Positions 34,601 to 43,779 of a stretch of DNA of 64,000 nucleotides are shown here, in pieces. Under the pieces are notes generated by a model, which searched no databases, was not told the origin of the DNA, and saw only the letters and a list, made by a program, of their open reading frames with translations. Position numbers and translations under genes: made by a program. Each line of letters starts with the position of its first letter. Position 1 is the first letter of the stretch. The stretch comes from Bradyrhizobium iriomotense (lineage in GTDB: Bacteria > Pseudomonadota > Alphaproteobacteria > Rhizobiales > Xanthobacteraceae): assembly GCF_018129405.1 (NCBI RefSeq), contig NZ_JAFCLP010000003.1:124001-188000 (forward strand). The letters are read 5' to 3'.

Positions 34601-35698
34601 ATGACCGACGATGTTTCGCTCGAAGAGCGCAAATTCCTTTTCGAACAGCAACGATGGCGAGACGAGCTCCCGCTGAAGCGGTTGGAGCTCGAACAGAAGC
34701 TGAAGGACAACGGCTGGTTCGCCCGCGCATTTTCACCCCTGACGACGACCCTGATGGCGGGCGTCCTGACCATATTCGGTTCGGTTGTCGCCACCACGAT
34801 GCAGACCCGCAACTCTCTCGAGCTGGAAAACAAGAAATTCGAGACCAGCAAGAACCTGGAAACCCAGAAGCAGGAGCACGAACTGATCCTGAAGATGGCC
34901 AGCGTCGGCGACGTCGATCAATCCAGGAAGAACATTCGATACCTTGCCGAGACCGGGCTCATTACCGACAAGACCCTGGTGGAAAAGATCCTCGCGAGAA
35001 CCGATGCTCCCGTTCTCCCCGTGCCCAACAGCGGCACCGTCCCTGCTCCCGACGCGCTGGCGCCAAAGTTGTCGGCGAGCGCGCTGGACATGATCCTGAG
35101 CTTCGAGATCATGAGCCGGGCCAACTATGAAAAGAAGTATGCAAACCCCAACTGGCCCGGCGCCAATAGCGGCATTGCGATCGGTATCGGCTACGATCTC
35201 GGCTACGTCACCGTGCCTCAGTTCACTCAAGACTGGGGCGGCTTGATCGCCGCACCGGACCTCAGTCGGCTATCCGCCGCCATCCCGCTCAAGGGGCAGA
35301 GCGCAGCTGACATCCTCCCAAGCCTCCGGGATATCACGATCGACTGGGACGCCGCGGTGCTGGTGTTCGGCAAGCAGATCGGACGCTGGTCGACCCTGGT
35401 TGCCGCGCGCCTGCCCAATGCCCGCGAGCTTCCTCCCGATTCGTACGGAGCGCTCCTGTCGATCGCCTACAACCGGGGACTGTCCTTCGACGCGCAGGGA
35501 GAACGCTACGCCGAAATGCGCGCCATCAAGGACCTGATCGAAAAGCGCGAGTACAGCAAGGTTGCTGAGCAGATCCGCGCCATGAAGCGGCTATGGCCTG
35601 AACAGCAGGGATTACAGCAGCGCCGCGAGCTGGAAGCGGTGCTTTTCGAACGTGGCCTTTCCTCGTTTCGCGCGAAGGACGCGGCTACTCCCAATTGA
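34601..35698 (+). CDS. Membrane-anchored lysozyme-like (pesticin/T4-type) protein
   Basis: A 365-residue protein. Residues 1-40 are charged and helical ([14 protein letters not shown]). A single membrane helix lies at about 47-66, followed by a coiled coil (about 70-100) and a helical segment with [20 protein letters not shown] Pro-rich linker leads to a C-terminal domain (about 157-365) that looks like the T4-lysozyme/pesticin fold: a candidate catalytic Glu (LSFE, about 169) and then [13 protein letters not shown] with Asp at about 199, and [11 protein letters not shown] later. The GAGGAG ribosome binding site supports ATG 34601. It is probably a peptidoglycan hydrolase held on the periplasmic face of the inner membrane, or an effector. 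The fold call is by motif only. Confidence 0.65.
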   Translation: MTDDVSLEERKFLFEQQRWRDELPLKRLELEQKLKDNGWFARAFSPLTTTLMAGVLTIFGSVVATTMQTRNSLELENKKFETSKNLETQKQEHELILKMASVGDVDQSRKNIRYLAETGLITDKTLVEKILARTDAPVLPVPNSGTVPAPDALAPKLSASALDMILSFEIMSRANYEKKYANPNWPGANSGIAIGIGYDLGYVTVPQFTQDWGGLIAAPDLSRLSAAIPLKGQSAADILPSLRDITIDWDAAVLVFGKQIGRWSTLVAARLPNARELPPDSYGALLSIAYNRGLSFDAQGERYAEMRAIKDLIEKREYSKVAEQIRAMKRLWPEQQGLQQRRELEAVLFERGLSSFRAKDAATPN

Positions 35699-35763
35699 CG
35701 TCCCGTCCGGACGAACTGTCGCCGACAGGCCGGATGGACTGCCGCCGTCCCGGTCGAGCGCCC

Positions 35764-36570
35764 TTACAGCAGGAATGCAAGCGCCGCTTCGCAGCGCTCC
35801 TCGACCTTCAGCGTCAGGAGATCGTCGGCGCGGGTGCGTCCGAGATTGACCGCGGCGATCGGGATCTGCCGTTTCGCGGCCGCCTGCACGAAGCGAAATC
35901 CGGAATAGACCATCAATGACGAGCCGACGATCAGCATCGCGTCGGCCTGCGCCAGGTGATCCTGCGCCGTGGCGACCACGTCGCGCGGCACGTTCTCGCC
36001 GAAGAACACCACGTCGGGCTTGAGAATGCCGCCGCAGGCTTCGCAAGGGGGCACCTTGAATGACGAGAACTCCGCGTGCTCAAGATCGGCGTCGCCGTCC
36101 GGCGCATCGGCGGCATCGAGCGTCAGCCACTCCGCGTTCACGCGGCCGAGCCTATCCTGGAATTCGCTCCGCGGCGTCTTCGCCCCGCAGCCCATGCAGC
36201 GGACGAGATCGAGCCGGCCATGCAAATCGATCACCTGCCGGTGGCCGGCGGATTGATGCAACCGGTCGACGTTCTGGGTCAGCAGCATCTCGCAGCGCCC
36301 GCCCGCCTCCAGACGAGCGAGTGCCCGGTGCGCATCATTCGGCTTCGCCTGGCCGAACCGCCGCCAGCCGATCAGGCTGCGCGCCCAATAGCGCTGGCGC
36401 GTAGGCGCGTCCGACATGAAGGCCTGGAAATTGACCGGCTGCGTCCGCTTCCAGTTGCCGTCTCTGTCGCGGTAGTCGGGAATGCCAGAATTGGTGCTGC
36501 AACCTGCGCCGGTCAGCACGAATAGATTTTCGTGCCGGCCGACGAAATCCTGGAGGGGAGAATCTGCCAT
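35764..36570 (-). CDS. SIR2 family NAD-dependent protein deacylase
   Basis: A 268-residue sirtuin that removes acyl groups from lysine using NAD. The NAD-binding motif GAGCSTNSGIPDYRD is at about residues 21-35, TQNVDRLHQSAG at about 98-109, and the catalytic His in IDLHG at about 117. Two zinc-binding Cys pairs are seen, CMGC (about 125-128) and CEAC (about 177-180), followed by LKPDVVFFGENVP. The sequence resembles class II (SIRT4-like) members. Its 3' end is duplicated as a 13-codon remnant at 34488. It is convergent with the lysozyme-like gene; a nested hairpin lies in between (35704-35740). Confidence 0.94.
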   Translation of the reverse strand: MADSPLQDFVGRHENLFVLTGAGCSTNSGIPDYRDRDGNWKRTQPVNFQAFMSDAPTRQRYWARSLIGWRRFGQAKPNDAHRALARLEAGGRCEMLLTQNVDRLHQSAGHRQVIDLHGRLDLVRCMGCGAKTPRSEFQDRLGRVNAEWLTLDAADAPDGDADLEHAEFSSFKVPPCEACGGILKPDVVFFGENVPRDVVATAQDHLAQADAMLIVGSSLMVYSGFRFVQAAAKRQIPIAAVNLGRTRADDLLTLKVEERCEAALAFLL

Positions 36571-36639
36571 GGCGCATGATGTAGTCTGCGCCGGCGGATT
36601 CTGCCAGATGCCGCGCGGGCCCGCCCGCGGCGGCCCGAG

Positions 36640-37476
36640 TTAGCTCGCCCAGTTCTCGCGAAACTCCGGAAACAGCGTCACACCTCCGCAGGCGTAGATG
36701 GTCTGCCCGGTGATGTAGCTGGCATCATCCGAGGCGAGGAAGGCGAACACGGCGGCGATCTCTTCCGGCGTACCGACGCGGCCCATGGGAATGTGGCTGG
36801 TGACGACACCGCGCTTTTCGGGATCGCCGGTCCAGGCCGCGTTGATCGGCGTGTCGATCGCGCCGGGGCCGACCGCATTGACGCGGATGCCGCGACCGGC
36901 GAACTCCAGCGCCAGCGTGCGGGTCAGACCGGCCATACCACTCTTGCTGATGGAATAAGCGAGATAGCCCGGCTTCGGGATGATCTGGTGGACGCTCGAG
37001 CAATTGATGATGCTGCCGCCTCCGCCGCGCGCGACGAAATGCGCCAGCGCCTTCTGCGCGCAGAGCACGGCGCCGTTCAGATTGACGTCGATGATGCGGC
37101 GATAGGTTTCGACGTCGAGTGCGTCGCTCGGCGACTCCCGCTGGAAGCCCGCATTGTTGACGAGACAGTCGAGGCGCTTCCAGCGCCCAAGAACCGTCTC
37201 GAACATCGCCGCGATGTCCTGCTCGTTGCCGACATCCGCCTTGACGATGATGTGATCGAGCCTGCCGTGGCCGCGGTCGCTCGATGCTGTTCGCGCAAGG
37301 GCTAACGTCTCCTCGGCCCTTCCAGCGTGATCGAAATAGTTGATGGCGACGGTCGCGCCTTCCTGCGCCAGCCGGATGGCGACGGCGTGGCCGATGCCTT
37401 GCGAGGCGCCGGTCACCAGCGCGTATTGGCCGACGAGGCGCGAGGGAAAGGAGGGTGAGCGTTCGGTTTGCGGCAT
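36640..37476 (-). CDS. Short-chain dehydrogenase/reductase, glucose-1-dehydrogenase-like
   Basis: A 278-residue classical SDR. Motifs are TGASQGIG (residues about 23-30), NNAG (about 104-107), catalytic Ser in INCSSVHQ (about 156), YSISK (about 170-174) and GPGAIDTPIN (about 200). NYFDHAGRAEE after strand 2 suggests NADP may be accepted. The final CGGVTLFPEF is typical of the glucose-1-dehydrogenase-like group. The ATG at 37476 has GGAGAG five bases upstream. It follows the RutG-like permease gene by 73 bp on the same strand. The substrate is unproven. Confidence 0.92.
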   Translation of the reverse strand: MPQTERSPSFPSRLVGQYALVTGASQGIGHAVAIRLAQEGATVAINYFDHAGRAEETLALARTASSDRGHGRLDHIIVKADVGNEQDIAAMFETVLGRWKRLDCLVNNAGFQRESPSDALDVETYRRIIDVNLNGAVLCAQKALAHFVARGGGGSIINCSSVHQIIPKPGYLAYSISKSGMAGLTRTLALEFAGRGIRVNAVGPGAIDTPINAAWTGDPEKRGVVTSHIPMGRVGTPEEIAAVFAFLASDDASYITGQTIYACGGVTLFPEFRENWAS

Positions 37477-37549
37477 GTGTTCTCTCCAGGATGCGTCATC
37501 ATGGATGGAACCGGCGTTTTGTTCCATCCCTTCCGCGCATTGCAGGGAT

Positions 37550-38869
37550 TCACTCCGCGCGCCGCGCCAGCGGCGAGGTCAGTACTTGGTAGAGGATGAT
37601 GGCGCCGAAGGTCGCAGTGCCGATCCCGCCGATCGTGAACGCCCCGAATTTGAGCGTGAGATCTCCGGCGCCTGCGGTCAAAGCCACGGCGACGGTGATC
37701 AGGTTCGCAGGGTTTGCGAAGTCGACCTTGTTCTCGACCCAGATCCGCCCCGCCATCGCCGCGATCAATCCGAACAGCACGATCGAGAGGCCGCCGATGA
37801 CGGGACCCGGGATCGATAGGATCAGCGCGCCGAATTTCGGCGAGAAGCCGAGCAGGATCGACACCGTGGCTGCGAACGCAAACAGCAGGGTCGAATAGAC
37901 CTTCGTCGCCGCCATGACGCCGATGTTCTCGGCATAGGTGGTGACGCCGGTGCCGCCGCCGCAGGCCGCCACGATCGTCGCGAGGCTGTCGGCGAACAGG
38001 GCGCGGCCGAGATAGGCATCGAGACTGCGGCCCGTCATGGCGCCGACGGCCTTGATGTGCCCGAGATTCTCGGCGACGAGAATGACCGCAACCGGCGCGA
38101 TCAGAAAGATTGCATCGGCCTGAAAGGTCGGCGTGGTGAAGCTCGGCAGGCCGAGCCACGGCGCGGCCGAAAGCTGGGTGAAGTCGATCGGCTTGCCGAA
38201 GCCGAGGCCGTTCGCGAACAGCGAGTACAAGAGATATCCGCCGATCGCGCCGAGGATGATCGGCAGGCGGCGCCACAGGCCTGGCGCTGCAACGGCGACT
38301 ACGCCGATGATCAGGACGGTCGCAAGCCCGATCCAGGTGTCGAACGCGCCTGCGCTCACTGCCTTGACCGCCACGGGCGCGAGGTTGAGGCCGATCGCGG
38401 CGACCACAGCGCCGGTGACGGCCGGCGGCAACAGCCGCTCGATCCAGCCGACACCAGACCACATCACGATCAGCGAAATCAGGCCGTATAACACGCCGGC
38501 CCCGATGATGCCGCCGAGCGCAACGGAGATGTTCGGGTTCGGCCCCTGCCCGGCATAGCCGGTGGCGGCGATGACGACGGCGATGAAGGCGAAGCTCGAG
38601 CCGAGATAGCTCGGCACGCGCCCTGCGACGATGACGAAGAAGATCAGCGTGCCGACGCCGGAGAACAGGACCGCAACATTGGGATCGAACCCCATCAGCA
38701 GCGGCGCGATGATCGTCGCGCCCGACATCGCGACGCAATGCTGGAGACCGGAGATGACGGTCTGGCCCCATGACAGCCGCTCCTCCGGCATGATCACGCC
38801 CGAGGCCTTGAGTTTCCAACGCGGAAAATAGCCTTGCCCCTGCTCGTCCGAGCCTGTTGCGATCGTCAT
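37550..38869 (-). CDS. NCS2-family uracil/xanthine permease (RutG/UraA-like)
   Basis: A 439-residue nucleobase:cation symporter with about 14 membrane segments. The signature [22 protein letters not shown] is near residue 40, the conserved acidic segment [16 protein letters not shown] at about 265 (Glu coordinates the base) and [25 protein letters not shown] at about 305. Start ATG 38869 has GGGGGGAA upstream; an in-frame extension of 33 residues is unlikely. It is divergent from dctA with a palindrome between them. Uracil or another pyrimidine is more likely than xanthine by similarity to RutG, but this is not certain. Confidence 0.93.
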   Translation of the reverse strand: MTIATGSDEQGQGYFPRWKLKASGVIMPEERLSWGQTVISGLQHCVAMSGATIIAPLLMGFDPNVAVLFSGVGTLIFFVIVAGRVPSYLGSSFAFIAVVIAATGYAGQGPNPNISVALGGIIGAGVLYGLISLIVMWSGVGWIERLLPPAVTGAVVAAIGLNLAPVAVKAVSAGAFDTWIGLATVLIIGVVAVAAPGLWRRLPIILGAIGGYLLYSLFANGLGFGKPIDFTQLSAAPWLGLPSFTTPTFQADAIFLIAPVAVILVAENLGHIKAVGAMTGRSLDAYLGRALFADSLATIVAACGGGTGVTTYAENIGVMAATKVYSTLLFAFAATVSILLGFSPKFGALILSIPGPVIGGLSIVLFGLIAAMAGRIWVENKVDFANPANLITVAVALTAGAGDLTLKFGAFTIGGIGTATFGAIILYQVLTSPLARRAE

Positions 38870-38963
38870 GTTCCCCCCAGTTGCGGTGCAGCGATCGATG
38901 TTCGTGCGATCCGACAAAAATGTGATTGTCGCTTCTGCGGCGCCCATCACATGATGCAAATCA

Positions 38964-38983
38964 TGCAAGATTCAAATCTTGCA
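38964..38983. promoter_or_regulatory. Palindrome in the divergent permease/dctA control region
   Basis: TGCAAGA-TTCAAA-TCTTGCA is a perfect 7-bp inverted repeat with a 6-base spacer in the 141-bp gap between the divergent RutG-like and dctA genes, 27 bp before the dctA ATG. It looks like a dimeric regulator site, GntR-like in style; no cognate regulator is adjacent. Confidence 0.5.
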
Positions 38984-39010
38984 AGAGCAATGCGTTCCGG
39001 GGCTCATCAT

Positions 39011-40339
39011 ATGACACAGATTGCGATCCAGCCAGCCGTCCACCGACGGCACCAGCCCTGGTACAAGATCCTCTATGTGCAGGTGCTGATCGCGATCGCG
39101 CTCGGTGTGCTCATCGGCTATTTCTATCCCGATCTCGGCAAGGCCTTGAAGCCGCTGGGCGACGGCTTCATCGCGCTGATCAAGATGATGATCGCGCCTG
39201 TCATCTTCTGCACCGTGGTGCACGGCATCTCCTCGATGGGCGATCTCAAGCGGGTCGGCCGGGTCGGGCTGAAGTCGCTGATCTATTTCGAGACGGTCTC
39301 GACCGTCGCGCTCGCGGTCGGCCTGCTGGTCGGCGAAATTCTCCAGCCCGGACACGGCTTCAACATCGATCCGGCTACGATCGACCCGAACTCGGTCGCG
39401 ACCTACGTCACCAAGGCCAAGGAAGAGGGCATCGTCGCTCATCTGATGGCGATCATTCCCGACAGCTATCTCGGCGCGATTGCGCGCGGCGACCTGCTCC
39501 AGGTGCTGCTGATCTCGATTCTCTCCGGCTTCGCCATCGCCTTCCTCGGCAAGGCCGGCGAGCCCATCGCTGAGGCGATCGACAAGGCCGCAAAGATGTT
39601 CTTCGGCATCATCCGCATCATCGTGCGCGTGGCGCCGATCGGCGCCTTCGGCGCGATGGCGTTCACCGTCGGCGCCTACGGCCTCGGCTCGCTGCTCAAT
39701 CTCGCAGCCCTGATCGGCACGTTCTATCTCACCAGCATCCTGTTCGTGCTGATCGTGTTAGGCGCAATCGCCCGGCTCGCCGGCTTCTCGATCCTGCGCT
39801 TCATCGCCTACATCAAGGACGAGCTCTTGATCGTGCTCGGCACCTCGTCCTCGGAGACGGTGCTGCCGCAGATGATCCAGAAGATGGAGCATCTCGGTGC
39901 CTCGCGCTCGGTGGTCGGCCTCGTGATTCCGACCGGCTACAGCTTCAACCTCGACGGCACCAACATCTATATGACGCTGGCAACGCTGTTCCTGGCGCAG
40001 GCGACCAACACGCATCTGACCATCTGGCAGGAGCTCGGCATCCTCGGCATCGCCATGATCACCTCCAAGGGCGCCTCCGGCGTGACCGGCGCCGGCTTCA
40101 TCACGCTCGCCGCGACGCTGTCGATCGTCCCTGACATCCCGATCCAGTCGATCGCGATCCTGGTCGGCATCGACAAGTTCATGAGCGAATGCCGCGCACT
40201 GACCAATCTGATCGGCAATGGCGTCGCCTGCGTCGTCATCAGCATCTCCGAAGGCGAGCTCGACCGCGAGGCGCTGCACGAGACCATGGCGCATCCGCTG
40301 GAGATCGGCGAGGCGCTGGAGCCGGGCGGCGGCGCGTGA
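39011..40339 (+). CDS. dctA: C4-dicarboxylate:cation symporter DctA
   Basis: A 442-residue member of the DAACS family that imports succinate, fumarate and malate, the main carbon supply of rhizobia in nodules. Key segments are the first helix [20 protein letters not shown], the serine-rich reentrant loop [16 protein letters not shown] at about residue 275, the substrate/cation site [19 protein letters not shown] at about 312 and [17 protein letters not shown] at about 355. The ATG at 39011 ([10 protein letters not shown]) gives the usual length. No dctBD regulators are beside it, so this may be a second copy or be controlled in trans. A terminator follows at 40442. Confidence 0.93.
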   Translation: MTQIAIQPAVHRRHQPWYKILYVQVLIAIALGVLIGYFYPDLGKALKPLGDGFIALIKMMIAPVIFCTVVHGISSMGDLKRVGRVGLKSLIYFETVSTVALAVGLLVGEILQPGHGFNIDPATIDPNSVATYVTKAKEEGIVAHLMAIIPDSYLGAIARGDLLQVLLISILSGFAIAFLGKAGEPIAEAIDKAAKMFFGIIRIIVRVAPIGAFGAMAFTVGAYGLGSLLNLAALIGTFYLTSILFVLIVLGAIARLAGFSILRFIAYIKDELLIVLGTSSSETVLPQMIQKMEHLGASRSVVGLVIPTGYSFNLDGTNIYMTLATLFLAQATNTHLTIWQELGILGIAMITSKGASGVTGAGFITLAATLSIVPDIPIQSIAILVGIDKFMSECRALTNLIGNGVACVVISISEGELDREALHETMAHPLEIGEALEPGGGA

Positions 40340-40441
40340 GCCCACGCGCGCTCCGACGCGGTAGTTTCCCGGAGTAGAAAATTGCTGCGGCACGAGTCAC
40401 AACAGCGGTGTTGGGATCACTGATTGATACTCATTCATTCC

Positions 40442-40475
40442 ACCCGACGCGCTGGGGGCAGGGCGTCGGGTTTTT
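40442..40475 (+). terminator. Rho-independent terminator after dctA
   Basis: A 9-bp stem ACCCGACGC/GCGTCGGGT with a 12-base loop is followed by a T-run ending at 40475. It lies about 105 bp beyond the dctA stop, facing the converging ABC-F gene. Confidence 0.8.
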
Positions 40476-40510
40476 GAAAATCACTAACGCGCCAAGATCG
40501 AGAGGCGGGA

Positions 40511-42124
40511 TCAGTCGATCCCGCCATCGTCGCGCGGCATTCTGGCGGCAAGATCAAGCCGCCGCGTAGTCCCGATCGCCTGCAAGAATGCCTCGTCATG
40601 ACTGACGACAAGCAACGCGCCGTCATAAGCTCTCAAGCCTGCTTCAACGGCCTCGATGGATTCGATGTCGAGATGGTTGGTCGGCTCGTCCAGGATCAAC
40701 AGAGACGGCGGCGTTTGTCCGCCCAGCACACAGGCAAGGCCGGCGCGAAACATCTGCCCGCCGCTGAGATGTCCGACGATCTGCAAGGCAGCATCGGCGC
40801 GAAACATGAACCGCGCCAGCGCAGCATGGCATTCATTCGCACCCGCCTTCGGATTGAGACGTCCAAAATTCTCCAGGATGGAGATCGCGGGATCGAGCAG
40901 GCTGACCTTCTGGTCGAACAACGCGAAGTCCGGCCTGACCCTCACGGTGCCCGTGAGCGGACGCAGTTCGCCCGCAATGAGTTTCAGCAGCGTCGTCTTG
41001 CCGGAGCCGTTCGGGCCGACCAGCGCGACCCGCTCCGGTCCGGCGATCGTAAGCGAAAGATCGCGCAGGACCCGCCGTTCCGGCCGATAGCCGGCGCTGA
41101 TCCGTTCGAGCGAAAGCACCTCCCTGCCCGCCGGCAGGCCGGTCGCGGGCAGCTTGACCGACAGCGGCTGGAGAATCTCGATGCGCCGGCGCGCCGTGTC
41201 GACGGCCTCGAGTGCCTCCGCACGCCGCCGCTCGGCGATCAATGCGGCCTTGCCGCCAGTGTCTTCGCTGCGATCCCGACGCGCGCCGGCGAGGATGCGC
41301 GGCATGTCGCCCCTGGCACGCTTCTTCCGGCCGCCGCTGTCCTTGCGCGCTTTCCTCTCCGCGATCTCCTGCGCCTTACCGTCGATCTCGGACAGGCGCC
41401 TCTCGGCATGCGCGAGATCGTGCCTCACTGCCGCGAGCTCGACGGCCCTCTGCGCGCGAAAACTGCTCCAGTTGCCGCCGTATCGCCTGGCGCCGAGCGA
41501 CGTCAGCTCGACGATCGCATCCATCGTATCGAGCAGATCCCGATCGTGGCTGACCAGGATCGCCCCGCCGCGCCAGGCGGCTAGGAGATCGGTCACGGCC
41601 TTGCGTCCGTCCCGGTCGAGATTGTTGGTGGGCTCGTCCAGCAGGAGGAAGTCGGGCTCGGCGAACACCAGCGCGGCAAGGCGAACCCGCGTGATCTGGC
41701 CGCCGGACAGGCAGGAGAGATCCGTATCGGGAGCAAGATCGAATCCGAGGCCCGCCAGGGCGGCCTCCAGTCGCGCTTCGAGCGTCCAGTCGATCGCCGC
41801 GACCTCGTCGGCCGAGGCATCGCCCCGCTCGGCACGGCGCAGCAACTCCAGCGCCTGCCGCACACCGAACAGATCGGCCACGGTCGCACCCGCGAGCACT
41901 TGCACGTCCTGGCGCAGCAGGCCGATGGTGCCGTTGATCAGAACGCGCCCGGATTGGGGAACACGTTCCCTTGAGATCGACGCAAGCAACGTCGTCTTCC
42001 CGACGCCGTTGCGGCCGACGAGACCCGTGCGCTCGGACGCGAATGTCAGGTCGATGTTGGAAAGAAGAGGACGGCCGTCAGGCGTGGACAGCGACAGGTT
42101 CGACAGAATGATTGAAGCAGGCAT
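40511..42124 (-). CDS. ABC-F family ATPase
   Basis: A 537-residue soluble protein with two ABC domains and no membrane segments; ABC-F proteins act on the ribosome in translation or antibiotic protection. Domain 1 has Walker A GRNGVGKTT (residues about 34-42), signature CLSGGQ and Walker B LLLDEPTNNLD. A basic linker lies at about 235-300 (KARKDSGGRKKRARGD). Domain 2 has GPNGSGKTT (about 372), LSGGQ and LILDEPTNHLD. The ATG at 42124 has GGGGAA six bases upstream and is preferred to a TTG six codons earlier. Its specific role (housekeeping or protection) cannot be told. Confidence 0.93.
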   Translation of the reverse strand: MPASIILSNLSLSTPDGRPLLSNIDLTFASERTGLVGRNGVGKTTLLASISRERVPQSGRVLINGTIGLLRQDVQVLAGATVADLFGVRQALELLRRAERGDASADEVAAIDWTLEARLEAALAGLGFDLAPDTDLSCLSGGQITRVRLAALVFAEPDFLLLDEPTNNLDRDGRKAVTDLLAAWRGGAILVSHDRDLLDTMDAIVELTSLGARRYGGNWSSFRAQRAVELAAVRHDLAHAERRLSEIDGKAQEIAERKARKDSGGRKKRARGDMPRILAGARRDRSEDTGGKAALIAERRRAEALEAVDTARRRIEILQPLSVKLPATGLPAGREVLSLERISAGYRPERRVLRDLSLTIAGPERVALVGPNGSGKTTLLKLIAGELRPLTGTVRVRPDFALFDQKVSLLDPAISILENFGRLNPKAGANECHAALARFMFRADAALQIVGHLSGGQMFRAGLACVLGGQTPPSLLILDEPTNHLDIESIEAVEAGLRAYDGALLVVSHDEAFLQAIGTTRRLDLAARMPRDDGGID

Positions 42125-42251
42125 GGAATTCCCCGGGGGCAAGGCGGATGAGCGTTGCGGTCGGGGTAAAATCCATGGTTGCGAATATCCTGATTGAGGA
42201 ACTCTCTAAGTAGTCCCATCACAGGGAGAGATCAAGGCGCGGCGCGAGGAG

Positions 42252-42276
42252 ACGACAGCGCGAGAGGCGCTGTCGT
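42252..42276 (-). terminator. Hairpin downstream of ridA
   Basis: A perfect 10-bp stem ACGACAGCGC/GCGCTGTCGT with a 5-base loop lies 18 bp beyond the ridA stop, at the end of a nine-gene minus-strand operon. It lacks a T-run, so its strength is uncertain. Confidence 0.5.
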
Positions 42277-42294
42277 CCTTCGTCGCCTCCGCCA

Positions 42295-42642
42295 TCAGCC
42301 CTTAAGCGCGGTGACCACCACCTCGATCAGCGCACCGCCGCCGAGATCGGCGACGCCGACGGTGGCACGGGTCGGCAGATTGTCGCCGAAGAACTCGGTC
42401 CAGGCCGCATCCATCTCCTTCTTCTTGGAGAGATCCGTGACGAAGATCGAGGCACTGACGACGCGGCTCTTGTCGGTGCCGGCCTCCTTCAGATAGCCGG
42501 CGATCTTGCCGAGGATGTTGCGGGTCTGGTCGCCCATCGAGACCGAGGTGTTGTCGGCGATGGTGCCGCCGACGAAGACGAAGCCGTTGGCTTCGACCGC
42601 ACGGTGCATGATGGGCGTGCGGATGCTGCGGGTGATGCTCAT
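42295..42642 (-). CDS. RidA family enamine/imine deaminase
   Basis: A 115-residue cytosolic trimeric protein that hydrolyses reactive imines and enamines to ketones and ammonia. Family features are GFVFVGGTIADN near residue 20-31, the interface helix ILGKIAGYLKEAGTDKSRVVSASIFVTD and the closing RATVGVADLGGGALIEVVVTAL with the usual substrate-binding Arg. It follows two amine-oxidising flavoproteins in the same operon, where imines would be the direct products; this fits a clean-up role. It ends the operon. Confidence 0.93.
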   Translation of the reverse strand: MSITRSIRTPIMHRAVEANGFVFVGGTIADNTSVSMGDQTRNILGKIAGYLKEAGTDKSRVVSASIFVTDLSKKKEMDAAWTEFFGDNLPTRATVGVADLGGGALIEVVVTALKG

Positions 42643-42657
42643 GATGTCCTCTTATTA

Positions 42658-43779
42658 CTAGAGCGTGGAAGGGTGGAAGCGGTCGATGCCGAGATCGCTG
42701 ACGCGGGTCTGGGTGCCGCCATTGACGATCAGCTCCGCCATGACGGCGCCGGCGCCGGGGCCGAGCTGGAAGCCGTGCAGCGAGAAGCCGAACTGGTGAT
42801 AGAGGCCCTTGTGACGGGAGCTCGGCCCGAACACGGGGATGTCGTCCTTCATCTTCGCCTCGATGCCGGCCCAGGCGCGGACGATGGTCGCGCTGCGCAT
42901 CACCGGAAACAGCTCGAACACCGTCTGCGCGCTGGTCGCAAGGCTCTTCCAGTCCAGCACCGTCTCGTTGCGGTCCTGATAGGGCGTCGCCAGATGACCG
43001 CCGCCGATCAGCACGGTGCCGTTCTTGAACTGCTTGAAGGAGAGTTTTCGCCCGCGCAGGATCACGACGGGGTCGATGAAGTGCGGAACGCGCGAGGTGA
43101 TCATCAGCATCGGCGCCACGGTCTCGACCGGCACGGGCTCGCCGAGATCAGCTGCGATCTTGCCGGCCCAGGCGCCGGCGGCATTGACCAGCACCGGCGC
43201 GGCAAAGGTCTCAGTGCCGACATCGACATGCCAGAGGCCGTCGCTATAGCGGATGTTGCTGGCGGCCATGCCTTCGCGGACGGTGGCACCTAACTGCTCG
43301 GCCTTGCGCCGGAACGCCGTCGTCGTCTGCGCCGGATTGGCCGCGCCGTCGCGGCGCGAGACCACGCCGCCGGGGCAGGTCTCGGCCACCGCCGGCACCA
43401 GCCGCCGTAGTTCAGCTGCGTCGATCAGTTCCTCATGAGTGAAGCCCAGCGCATTGAGCTCGGCGACGCGTGCGCGGCAGACCGCGAGCTCTTCCTCGTT
43501 CTCGGCGACCAGCACCTGGCCGTAGCTTTCAAAGCTGCAATCGTCGTCGAGGAGATCTGAAATCTTCTCCCAAATTCCCATCGAGCGGATCGAGAGCGGA
43601 ATCTCGGGGATGTGCCGGGCGAGCTGGCGGACGCCGCCGGCATTGACGCCGGAGGCGTGGCGACCGGCATAATCCTTCTCGATCAACACCGGCTTCAGGC
43701 CGGCGAGGCACAAATGCAGCGTGGTCGAGCATCCGTGGATGCCGCCGCCAATGACGATCGCATCCACGTTTCGGGTCAT
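42658..43779 (-). CDS. FAD-dependent amine/D-amino-acid oxidoreductase (DadA/HcnC-like)
   Basis: A 373-residue flavoprotein of the glycine oxidase/DadA superfamily. The FAD motif is VDAIVIGGGIHGCSTTLHLCLAG at about residues 5-27. The C-terminal segment GLYHQFGFSLHGFQLGPGAGAVMAELI is typical. The start overlaps the preceding gene by 4 bp (ATGA). With the two genes before it, it matches the three-subunit layout of opine oxidases, hydrogen-cyanide synthase and D-hydroxyproline dehydrogenase: small iron-sulfur protein, FAD/NAD-fold subunit with BFD domain, DadA-like subunit. Which substrate is used is not clear. Confidence 0.88.
   Translation of the reverse strand: MTRNVDAIVIGGGIHGCSTTLHLCLAGLKPVLIEKDYAGRHASGVNAGGVRQLARHIPEIPLSIRSMGIWEKISDLLDDDCSFESYGQVLVAENEEELAVCRARVAELNALGFTHEELIDAAELRRLVPAVAETCPGGVVSRRDGAANPAQTTTAFRRKAEQLGATVREGMAASNIRYSDGLWHVDVGTETFAAPVLVNAAGAWAGKIAADLGEPVPVETVAPMLMITSRVPHFIDPVVILRGRKLSFKQFKNGTVLIGGGHLATPYQDRNETVLDWKSLATSAQTVFELFPVMRSATIVRAWAGIEAKMKDDIPVFGPSSRHKGLYHQFGFSLHGFQLGPGAGAVMAELIVNGGTQTRVSDLGIDRFHPSTL

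Noticed and set aside
34488-35806. Complete mobile element with integrase
   Set aside because: Only the direct repeats and one cargo gene are present; no recombinase, transposase or terminal inverted repeats can be seen, so it is reported as an unexplained duplication only.
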